Origin: Gammaproteobacteria bacterium
Lineage (GTDB): Bacteria > Pseudomonadota > Gammaproteobacteria > Steroidobacterales > Steroidobacteraceae
Direction of reading: 5' to 3'
Assembly (NCBI GenBank): GCA_016874295.1
Contig: VGUH01000005.1
Location: 1 to 64,000, forward strand
Length of the DNA: 64,000 bases
Shown here: positions 57,430 through 64,000 of the stretch, piece by piece
How the letters are laid out: each line of letters opens with the position of its first letter
Numbering within the stretch: the first letter of the stretch is position 1
Made by a program: the position numbers and the translations under genes
Notes under the pieces: generated by a model
The model's input: the letters and a program-made list of their open reading frames with translations, nothing else
The model's database searches: none
What the model was told of the DNA's origin: nothing

Positions 57430-58163
57430 CGGCAGCGAGCGCCCACCATGAGCCGCTTCATCTCGGCGACCGCCCGCCCGAGACCGCTCATGACCGCGCG
57501 CGCGACGATCGCGTGGCCGATATTGAGTTCGACGAGCTCGGGTATCGCCGCCACGGGCTGCACGTTGTGGTAGTCGAGCCCATGGCCCGCGTTTGCGACC
57601 AGGCCTGCGGCAGTCGCGCGCCGCGCCGCCTCGGCGAGGCGCGCAAGTTCGCGCGCCCGTTCCGCGCCCTGGGCCTCGGCGTATGCGCCGGTATGCAGCT
57701 CGACGACCGGCGCGCCCGCGCGGACCGCGGCATCGACCTGCGCCGCGTCCGGGTCGATGAACAGCGATACGCGGATCCCGCCGGCGGCAAGCCGGCGGCA
57801 GGCATCGGCGACTGCCTTCGGCTGCGCGGCGACGTCGAGGCCGCCCTCGGTCGTCACCTCGGTGCGCTTCTCCGGCACGAGGCAGACGTCGCGGGGCTGT
57901 ACGTCGAGCGCGATCGCGAGCATCTCGGGCGTCGCGGCGATCTCCAGATTCATGTGCGTCTGCAACACCGGCCGGAGCGCGCGCACGTCGCGATCCTGGA
58001 TATGGCGGCGATCCTCGCGCAGGTGCAGCGTGATGCTGTCGGCACCCCATTGTTCCGCGACCAGGGCCGCGAGCAGCGGGTCCGGCGAGCGGCCGCCACG
58101 CGCCTGGCGCAGCGTCGCGACGTGGTCGATGTTCACGCCCAGCAGGATGTCCGTCCCCGTCAT
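57426..58163 (-). CDS. pdxJ: Pyridoxine 5'-phosphate synthase
   Basis: Final ring-closing step of DXP-dependent vitamin B6 synthesis. It is 245 aa TIM barrel. Signatures are [73 protein letters not shown] and [11 protein letters not shown]. Start ATG 58163 overlaps the recO stop. Confidence 0.96.
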   Translation of the reverse strand: MTGTDILLGVNIDHVATLRQARGGRSPDPLLAALVAEQWGADSITLHLREDRRHIQDRDVRALRPVLQTHMNLEIAATPEMLAIALDVQPRDVCLVPEKRTEVTTEGGLDVAAQPKAVADACRRLAAGGIRVSLFIDPDAAQVDAAVRAGAPVVELHTGAYAEAQGAERARELARLAEAARRATAAGLVANAGHGLDYHNVQPVAAIPELVELNIGHAIVARAVMSGLGRAVAEMKRLMVGARCR

Positions 58164-58888
58164 GCCTCGCGTCCCCTCCGGCGCATGGCCAGCATCACCT
58201 CGCGGCTGGCGAGGCCGCGGCCCTCGAGGCAATGCGCGATGGCCGCCCCGTAGATTCCCCGCGCCGCCCGTTGCGCCGCCGGCGGGCCATAGTCCCCCCG
58301 CGCCACCGCGAGCAGGTCGCGCCCCGCATGGCAGTCGGGCCCCGGCTGCGCATCACGCACGGCCAGCACGCCGCGCCCCGCCCGGAAATGATAGTACCCT
58401 GCCGCGTCCAGCGGCCGGCCGCTGGCCGCATCGCGGGTCAGGTCGACGCCGTAACCGAGTTCATCCAGCAGCATGCGCTCGAAGCGCCGCAGCGCGGCTG
58501 CCTCCGCGCCCGTTGCCAGCTCCGCGAGTGCAACGCCATAGGCGTCGTAGACCGCCTCGTGCCGGTCCTCGCGCGCCAGCAGCTTGAGCAGGAGCTCGTT
58601 GAGGTAGTAGCCGGGCAGCAGCGCCGCCGGTCCGAGCGCGGGCCCCGGCCCCGCCGCCTCCGCAGCCGTCAGCGTGCCGCCGTCTCCCCGACCGCTCCAG
58701 GTGACGAGCAGCGGCGCGAACGGGCGCAGCACCGGCCTGAGCGGCGACTTCGGGCGGCGCGCGCCGTGCGCGAAGAGCGTCACCCGGCCGCGATTCCGGG
58801 TCATGAACTCGAGGATCCGGCTGGTATCGCTCCACGGTCGGTGGTGCAGCAGCCAGGCCGGTTCGAGGAGCTTGCGTCGCAGGGTCAT
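58160..58888 (-). CDS. recO: DNA repair protein RecO
   Basis: Loads RecA onto SSB-coated DNA with RecR. It is 242 aa: OB fold at about 1-80 ([35 protein letters not shown]), then a helical domain with [16 protein letters not shown] and [12 protein letters not shown]. Like other gammaproteobacterial RecO it lacks a four-Cys zinc site. ATG 58888 overlaps era. Confidence 0.94.
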   Translation of the reverse strand: MTLRRKLLEPAWLLHHRPWSDTSRILEFMTRNRGRVTLFAHGARRPKSPLRPVLRPFAPLLVTWSGRGDGGTLTAAEAAGPGPALGPAALLPGYYLNELLLKLLAREDRHEAVYDAYGVALAELATGAEAAALRRFERMLLDELGYGVDLTRDAASGRPLDAAGYYHFRAGRGVLAVRDAQPGPDCHAGRDLLAVARGDYGPPAAQRAARGIYGAAIAHCLEGRGLASREVMLAMRRRGREA

Positions 58889-59787
58889 GGCGGCTCGTGC
58901 CCGAGCTGCCGCAGCATGCGATCGTCGTCGCTCCAGCATTCGCGCACCTTGACCCAGGTGTTGAGGTGCACGCGCCGCCCCAGGCGCTCATTGAGCGCGA
59001 GCCGTGCGGCCTGCCCGACGGCCTTGAGTCTCGCGCCCTTGGCGCCAATGACGATCCTGCGCTGGCCCTCGCGTTCCACCCAGATCACGGCGTCGATTTC
59101 CGTGCGCCCGTCCGCGGTCGGCTCGAAGCGCTCGATTTCGACCGCGAGCCCGTAAGGCAACTCGTCGCTGAGCGCGAGCGTCAATTGCTCGCGCAGCGCC
59201 TCCGCCGCCACGAAACGCTCGCCGCGATCGAGCGGCGCGGGCGCCTCCGCGACCGGCCCCTCGGGCAGATGCGCCGCCGCCGCCCGCACCAGCGCGTCGA
59301 GGTTTTCGCGCCTGCCCGCCGAGACCGGGACGATCGCGCTGAAGTCGTGCTTTTCGGCGACGCGCGCCAGGAACGGCAGCAGGGCGGTGCGCGGGCGCAC
59401 GAGGTCGATCTTGTTCACCGCGAGCACCACGGGCAGGCCGGCGCGGGCGAGGCGCGCGAGAACCGCCTCGTCACCGGCCGTCCAGCGCGGCGCCGCGATC
59501 ACGAGAATGGCGGCGTCGGCGCTGCCGAGCGCCGCCTCGCCCTCGCAGTTCATGGCGTGCGTGAGACGGCTGCCGCCGGGCGCACCCGCCCCTGGAGTGT
59601 CGCTCACGATCATCCGGAAACCGGGACCGGTGACCATGCCCTCGATGCGGTGGCGCGTGGTCTGCGCCTTCGGCGTGACGATGCTGAGGGCGCGGCCCGT
59701 GAGTGCGTTGAGCAGCGTGGACTTGCCGACATTCGGGCGTCCGGCCAGCACGACCGTTCCCCACCGTTCCCTGCTGCCTGCGCTCAC
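58885..59787 (-). CDS. era: GTPase Era
   Basis: Ribosome assembly GTPase for the 30S subunit. It is 300 aa: G1 GRPNVGKSTLLNAL, G2 within KAQTTRHRI, G3 DTPGAG, G4 NKID, then a KH domain (IVIGAKGARLKAVGQAAR). The GTG start at 59787 overlaps the rnc stop (GTGA). rnc-era-recO is a conserved unit. Confidence 0.96.
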   Translation of the reverse strand: MSAGSRERWGTVVLAGRPNVGKSTLLNALTGRALSIVTPKAQTTRHRIEGMVTGPGFRMIVSDTPGAGAPGGSRLTHAMNCEGEAALGSADAAILVIAAPRWTAGDEAVLARLARAGLPVVLAVNKIDLVRPRTALLPFLARVAEKHDFSAIVPVSAGRRENLDALVRAAAAHLPEGPVAEAPAPLDRGERFVAAEALREQLTLALSDELPYGLAVEIERFEPTADGRTEIDAVIWVEREGQRRIVIGAKGARLKAVGQAARLALNERLGRRVHLNTWVKVRECWSDDDRMLRQLGHEPP

Positions 59788-60470
59788 CGGCTGGATTTTA
59801 CCGCCTGCTGGTCCAGAATTCCCTGCGCCGCCTCCTGCTCCGCGCGCCGGCGGCTGCTGCCCTCGGCCTCGGCGGCGAGACCGAGCTCGGCCACGTCGCA
59901 GCGCACGCGGAAGTGCTGCGCGTGTGGCTCGCCGCTGACGTCCAGTACGGTGTACGTGGGCCGCGCGAGCCCGCGGCCCTGGAGCCACTCCTGCAACCGG
60001 GTCTTCGGATCCTTGAGCGCCGCGGCTTCCGGGAGCGCAGCCACGGCATCGCCGAACAGTCGCACCGCAGCCGTGCGCGCCGCATCCAGGCCCTGGTCCA
60101 GATACAGCGCCCCGAACACCGCCTCGAGGGCGTCCGCGAGTATCGTGGCACGCCGCTGGCCGCCGGACTTCAGCACGCCTTCGCCGAGACGCAAGTGCTC
60201 GCCCAGCCCGAGACCGGCGGCGATGGCGGCGAGTGAATCGCCGCTCACCAGGCTCGCGCGGTAGCGCGAGAGCTCGCCTTCGCTGGCCGCGGGAAAGCGC
60301 CGGAACAGGAGTTCGGCGACCGCGAACGAGAGCACTGCATCTCCCAGGTACTCGAGCCGCTCGTTGTTGGCGGAGCCGTGGCTGCGGTGCGTCAGGGCGA
60401 GCTCGAGGAGGCCCGCGTCCGAGAACCCGGCGCCGAGCCGGTCCGCCAGCCAGCCGGCCGCTGGATCCAC
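59784..60470 (-). CDS. rnc: Ribonuclease III
   Basis: Cuts double-stranded RNA in rRNA and mRNA processing. It is 228 aa: catalytic domain with signature NERLEYLGDAVLSFAVAELL and the late acids in ADALEAVFGALYLDQG, then a double-stranded RNA-binding domain (DPKTRLQEWLQGRGLARPTY ... RRRAEQEAA). GTG start at 60470, 16 bases after the DUF4845 gene. Confidence 0.96.
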   Translation of the reverse strand: MDPAAGWLADRLGAGFSDAGLLELALTHRSHGSANNERLEYLGDAVLSFAVAELLFRRFPAASEGELSRYRASLVSGDSLAAIAAGLGLGEHLRLGEGVLKSGGQRRATILADALEAVFGALYLDQGLDAARTAAVRLFGDAVAALPEAAALKDPKTRLQEWLQGRGLARPTYTVLDVSGEPHAQHFRVRCDVAELGLAAEAEGSSRRRAEQEAAQGILDQQAVKSSR

Positions 60471-60486
60471 GCCGCACCCGGAGCCG

Positions 60487-60858
60487 TCAACGCGCGTTGA
60501 CGGCGACCGACTTGTCGAAAACCAGGAGGAACGACACGTTGCCGGCGAGCGGTACGACGTCCTCGTACGCGGCGCGGACCGTGAATGTGCCTACTTCCTT
60601 CCTGATCTCGAGATCGTTCGACGTGATCACCTCGACCATCTCGATGTCGAAGTGACGCTCGGCCGCCTTGCGCAGCATGAACTCGGTCGTGCCCGGGTTG
60701 GCGTCGAATTCGTCGCGCACCTTCTCGAGCGTCGAGGCGATGCGCATGTATTCGAGGTACCTCGGCGTCATGCGGATGCCGGCGTAGACCCACACGCCGA
60801 CCACGGCCACGAGGACCAGGATTCCTAGCATTGTCATGCCACGCTGTCTGTGCTGCAT
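60487..60858 (-). CDS. DUF4845 membrane protein
   Basis: 123 aa. One N-terminal membrane helix (about 8-28, MTMLGILVLVAVVGVWVYAG) after a positively charged start like that of type IV pilin-like proteins (QRGMTMLG). The rest is a small soluble domain ending in LLVFDKSVAV. This family is regularly found between lepB and rnc in gammaproteobacteria. Its function is unknown. Confidence 0.88.
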   Translation of the reverse strand: MQHRQRGMTMLGILVLVAVVGVWVYAGIRMTPRYLEYMRIASTLEKVRDEFDANPGTTEFMLRKAAERHFDIEMVEVITSNDLEIRKEVGTFTVRAAYEDVVPLAGNVSFLLVFDKSVAVNAR

Positions 60859-60868
60859 ACCGGTCTCC

Positions 60869-61651
60869 CTAATGGATGCCCGTGCCCATGCGCTCCCAGA
60901 TTAGGAGTGCGCCCGGGTCCGGGTTGAATGACAGCCAGATCGCCTCCGCTCTGCCGATGACGTTGCCCGCGGGCACGTAACCGACCTCGGGAAAGCGGCT
61001 GTCGCGGCTGTTGTTGCGGTTGTCGCCCATCATGAAATAGTGCCCCGGCGGCACCCGCCATTCGCCGTCCAGACCGGGCCGCGCGGGGTCCAGCAGGATC
61101 GCATGGCGCCGCTCACCGAGCCGTTCCTCGCCCACCCGGGTGAACGGATACTGCTCGTTCTTGGGACCCGAATACAACTCGCCGGGCTCAATCTGCGACG
61201 GCGTCCCGTTCACGTACACCCGGGACCCCTCCACGCGGATCGTGTCCCCCGGCAGGCCCACGAGCCGCTTGATGTAGGCGACCGAGGGCTCGGAGGGCTT
61301 CCTGAACACGATCACGTCCCCGCGCTCCGGCTCGCCGATCGGCACGATGCGCGTGTTGAGCACCGGGAGCCGCAGGCCGTAGCGCCACTTGTTGACTAAG
61401 ATGAAGTCGCCCTGGATCAGGGTCGGCATCATCGAGTCGGACGGGATGCGGAACGGCTCGTACAGGAACGAGCGCAGCAACAGCACCAGCACGATCACCG
61501 GAAAGAACGAACGCGCGTAGTCGACGACCACCGGCTCCTTCGCGACGCCCCGCTGCTGCCGCCGCGGCGCGAATACCCACCGGTCGAGGCCCCAGATTGC
61601 GCCGGTGAGCGCCGCGAGCGCGACCAGCACGAAAGAAAAATCGAAGATCAT
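60869..61651 (-). CDS. lepB: Signal peptidase I
   Basis: Cleaves signal peptides at the outer face of the inner membrane. It is 260 aa, shorter than E. coli LepB (324) but usual for the wider group. Two membrane segments (about 4-22 and 50-63), nucleophile Ser73 in PSDSMMPTL and general base Lys128 in SVAYIKRLVGLPGD, and GDNRNNSRDSRFPEVGYV near the end. It lies 16 bases after lepA. Confidence 0.96.
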   Translation of the reverse strand: MIFDFSFVLVALAALTGAIWGLDRWVFAPRRQQRGVAKEPVVVDYARSFFPVIVLVLLLRSFLYEPFRIPSDSMMPTLIQGDFILVNKWRYGLRLPVLNTRIVPIGEPERGDVIVFRKPSEPSVAYIKRLVGLPGDTIRVEGSRVYVNGTPSQIEPGELYSGPKNEQYPFTRVGEERLGERRHAILLDPARPGLDGEWRVPPGHYFMMGDNRNNSRDSRFPEVGYVPAGNVIGRAEAIWLSFNPDPGALLIWERMGTGIH

Positions 61652-61667
61652 CGCTTACCCCGCCCGT

Positions 61668-63458
61668 TCATTTCTTGCCGACCCGCAGCACCGCCAGGAA
61701 GGCCTCCTGCGGGATCTCCACCGTGCCGAGCTGCTTCATGCGCTTCTTGCCTTCCTTCTGCTTCTCCAGCAACTTGCGCTTGCGCGTCACGTCCCCGCCA
61801 TAGCACTTGGCGAGCACGTTCTTGCGCAGCGCCTTGACGGTCGCGCGCGCGATCACGTGGCTGCCGATCGCCGCCTGGATGGCGACCTCGAACATCTGGC
61901 GCGGGATCAGTTCCTGCATCTTGTCGACCAGCTCGCGACCCCGCTGGTACGCGCTCTCACGGTGCACGATGATCGACAGGGCATCGATGCGGTCGCCGTT
62001 GATCAGCACGTCGAGGCGCACCAGCGGCGCCGGCTGGAAGTGGCTGAATTCATAGTCGAACGACGCGTAGCCGCGGCTGACCGACTTCAGCCGATCGAAG
62101 AAGTCCAGCACCACCTCCGCGAGCGGCAACTCGTACTGCAGCGACATCTGCGTGCCGAGCTGCAACATCTTCCTGTGCACGCCGCGCTTTTCCTGGCACA
62201 GCTGCAGCACGCCGCCCACATGCTCGGGCGGCACCAGGATGTTGGCCGTGATGATCGGCTCGCGCAGTTCCCGGTAGTCCGGGGGCAGGTGCGCCGGATT
62301 GTCCACCTGCGTGACCTCGCCATCGCTGCCGACCACTTCGTACACCACGGTCGGGGCGCTGGTGACCAGCGCGAGGCCGTACTCGCGCTCGAGCCGCTCC
62401 TGGACGATCTCCATGTGCAGCAGGCCGAGAAACCCGCAGCGGAAGCCGAAGCCGAGCGCGGTGGACACCTCGGGCTCGTAGTACAGCGAGGAGTCGTTGA
62501 GCCGGAGCTTCTGCAGCGCGTCGCGGAACGCCTCGTACTGGTCGGACTGGACCGGGAACAGTCCGGCGAATACGCGCGGCTTGACCGACTTGAACCCGGG
62601 CAACGGCGTCGCGCAGGGCCTGGTCTCGCTGGTGATCGTGTCGCCGACCGGCGCGCCGTCGATGTCCTTGATGCCGGCCGTGAGCCAGCCGACCTCCCCG
62701 GTCGCGAGCGCGTCGGTCTCGACCCGCTTCGGCGTGAAGCGCCCGATCCGATCCACCTGCCAGGTACGGCCCGTGGACATCACGCGGATCCGGTCATTGC
62801 GCTTCAGGGAGCCGTTCACCACGCGCACCAGCGACACGACGCCGACGTAGTTGTCGAACCACGAGTCGACGATCAGCGCCTGCACCGGGGCCGCCGGGTC
62901 GCCGCGCGGCGCCGGGATGCGCGCCACCAGCCGTTCGAGCAGCGCCGGGACGTTCTCGCCGGTCTTGGCGCTGACCCGCACCGCGTCCTTGGCCTCGATG
63001 CCGATGATGTCCTCGATCTCGCGGATCACGCGTTCCGGGTCGGCCGAGGGCAGGTCGATCTTGTTGATCACCGGCAGCACCTCGAGGCCCTGCTCGAGCG
63101 CCGTGTAGCAGTTCGCGACGCTCTGCGCCTCGACGCCCTGCGCGGCGTCGACCACGAGCAGCGCGCCCTCGCAGGCGGCGAGCGAGCGCGACACCTCGTA
63201 AGAGAAGTCGACGTGACCCGGTGTGTCGATGAAATTCAGCTGGTAATCGCGGCCATCCGTGGCTCGGTAGGTGAGCGTGACCGACTGCGCCTTGATGGTA
63301 ATGCCCCGCTCTCGCTCGAGATCCATCGAGTCGAGCACCTGGTCCTGCATCTCCCGCGCCTCGAGGCCGCCGCAGGTCTGGATCAGGCGGTCCGCGAGCG
63401 TCGACTTGCCGTGGTCCACGTGCGCAATGATCGAGAAATTGCGTATCTGCTGCTGCAT
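61668..63458 (-). CDS. lepA: Elongation factor 4 (LepA)
   Basis: Ribosome-bound GTPase that back-translocates or helps 30S assembly. It is 596 aa. GTPase motifs are [28 protein letters not shown] and NKIDLPSA; domains II, III and V follow, with the LepA-specific C-terminal domain ([37 protein letters not shown]). Confidence 0.97.
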   Translation of the reverse strand: MQQQIRNFSIIAHVDHGKSTLADRLIQTCGGLEAREMQDQVLDSMDLERERGITIKAQSVTLTYRATDGRDYQLNFIDTPGHVDFSYEVSRSLAACEGALLVVDAAQGVEAQSVANCYTALEQGLEVLPVINKIDLPSADPERVIREIEDIIGIEAKDAVRVSAKTGENVPALLERLVARIPAPRGDPAAPVQALIVDSWFDNYVGVVSLVRVVNGSLKRNDRIRVMSTGRTWQVDRIGRFTPKRVETDALATGEVGWLTAGIKDIDGAPVGDTITSETRPCATPLPGFKSVKPRVFAGLFPVQSDQYEAFRDALQKLRLNDSSLYYEPEVSTALGFGFRCGFLGLLHMEIVQERLEREYGLALVTSAPTVVYEVVGSDGEVTQVDNPAHLPPDYRELREPIITANILVPPEHVGGVLQLCQEKRGVHRKMLQLGTQMSLQYELPLAEVVLDFFDRLKSVSRGYASFDYEFSHFQPAPLVRLDVLINGDRIDALSIIVHRESAYQRGRELVDKMQELIPRQMFEVAIQAAIGSHVIARATVKALRKNVLAKCYGGDVTRKRKLLEKQKEGKKRMKQLGTVEIPQEAFLAVLRVGKK

Positions 63459-63528
63459 CGCGGAAGCGGGGATTCCTGGCCGGACGGGCGCGTCCGGGGT
63501 GCGCGATTATAGCAGCCGGACCCGCCGC

Positions 63529-63759
63529 TCAGCCGCCGGCGACGCGCAGGACTGCCACGCGGTCGAGGCGGCCGTGGCAGACGATCCTGCCGTCGCAGAT
63601 CAGCACCGGCACTTTGAGCCCGTAGCGGCGCAGCGTGACCGGGTCGCCGTCGACGTCGCGCAGTTCGTAGCGAAGCGGCAGCCGGGAGAGTTCGGCGACG
63701 AACTCGTCGCACAACGGACAATCGTCGCGCGTGTAGACGAGGAAGCGGGCTTCCGGCAT
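63529..63759 (-). CDS. Glutaredoxin-like thiol-disulfide protein
   Basis: 76 aa, one thioredoxin fold. The active site is CPLC in YTRDDCPLCDEF, followed by the cis-Pro in LKVPVLICDGRIV. It belongs to the glutaredoxin-like DUF836 group. It lies between rseB and lepA, as in several gammaproteobacteria. Partner unknown. Confidence 0.88.
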   Translation of the reverse strand: MPEARFLVYTRDDCPLCDEFVAELSRLPLRYELRDVDGDPVTLRRYGLKVPVLICDGRIVCHGRLDRVAVLRVAGG

Positions 63760-63768
63760 CCGCGGCGG

Positions 63769-64000
63769 TCAGTTGCGCCGGTTGGGCGCAGCCGCCGGGG
63801 CGGGCGGCGATGCGGGGCGCAGCCCGGTCGCGATGTACTCGAGGGCCTGCGGCGGCACCTCGCCGACCGCGGTGACCTGGTGGCCGTCCACGACCGTCGA
63901 AAACGCCGACGCGACACCGGAGCGCGTCGTGCCGCGCGCCGGCACCTTGCCAGGCGCCGGCGTCTGGATGAACACCGAGATCGTCGCGAGGCCGTCCGAA
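63769..64000 (-). CDS. rseB: RseB (MucB) sigma-E regulator, C-terminal part only
   Basis: The last 77 codons or so of a gene that begins beyond the right edge. The segment SDGLATISVFIQ, then VASAFSTVVDGHQVTAVGEVPPQ and LEYIATGLRP match the C-terminal domain of RseB, a periplasmic protein that binds the anti-sigma factor RseA and senses lipoproteins or lipopolysaccharide. It ends in a Pro/Ala-rich tail. The neighbourhood (rseB before lepA-lepB-rnc-era) supports the call. Confidence 0.88.
   Translation of the reverse strand, partial: SDGLATISVFIQTPAPGKVPARGTTRSGVASAFSTVVDGHQVTAVGEVPPQALEYIATGLRPASPPAPAAAPNRRN

Noticed and set aside
61605-63512. 635-aa open frame on the plus strand opposite lepA
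   Set aside because: Shadow of lepA with low-complexity His/Arg/Asp composition.

Overview
The window is a gene-dense, very GC-rich stretch of a gammaproteobacterial chromosome. Gene orders typical of that class are rseB-lepA-lepB-DUF4845-rnc-era-recO-pdxJ-acpS, lolCED-comEC-exbBD-msbA-lpxK-ycaR-kdsB, yceD-rpmF-fabH divergent from maf, rluC divergent from rne, and clpS-clpA beside infA-aat. The DNA GC content, the lexA-imuA-imuB-dnaE2 cassette and the gspCDEF block suggest a Xanthomonadales, Nevskiales or Steroidobacter-like lineage; that placement is inference. Most genes are conserved housekeeping genes. No complete new defence or biosynthetic system is visible.

Layout: (1) 1-1.4 kb is the edge of an integrated element. 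A P4-type integrase runs off the left end and sits behind tRNA-Ala(CGC). (2) 1.4-4.9 kb carries a peroxiredoxin, a membrane histidine phosphatase, a MocA-like nucleotidyltransferase, a group II PLP decarboxylase broken by an in-frame amber codon, and tRNA-Ser(TGA). (3) 4.9-17.4 kb carries yccA, serS, rarA, a VanZ-like gene, lolA and ftsK, then trxB, a DUF482 gene, aat and infA, then clpA and clpS. (4) 17.6-23.7 kb carries type II secretion genes gspCDEF and a small acidic ORF. (5) 23.8-29.9 kb is the SOS mutagenesis operon lexA-imuA-imuB-dnaE2, read leftward, with two LexA boxes on its promoter. (6) 30.3-37.7 kb carries an OprI/Lpp-like lipoprotein, an L,D-transpeptidase, fabH-rpmF-yceD, maf, rluC and rne. 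(7) 37.9-49.8 kb is a leftward run of twelve genes for lipoprotein export, DNA uptake, lipid A transport and Kdo synthesis, in which exbB is frameshifted by a 5-bp tandem duplication. (8) 49.9-53.8 kb carries a small exported protein and mfd. (9) 53.9-64.0 kb is a leftward run from rseB to nagZ, in which many neighbours overlap by four bases (ATGA, GTGA or TTGA).

The clearest structure not explained by genes is a family of long near-perfect palindromes (23757, 37765, 53793). Each lies in a convergent intergenic gap, and two copies differ only by compensated base changes. A second, 59-nt repeat occurs inside and just upstream of the SOS cassette. No rRNA, CRISPR array or insertion sequence was seen.
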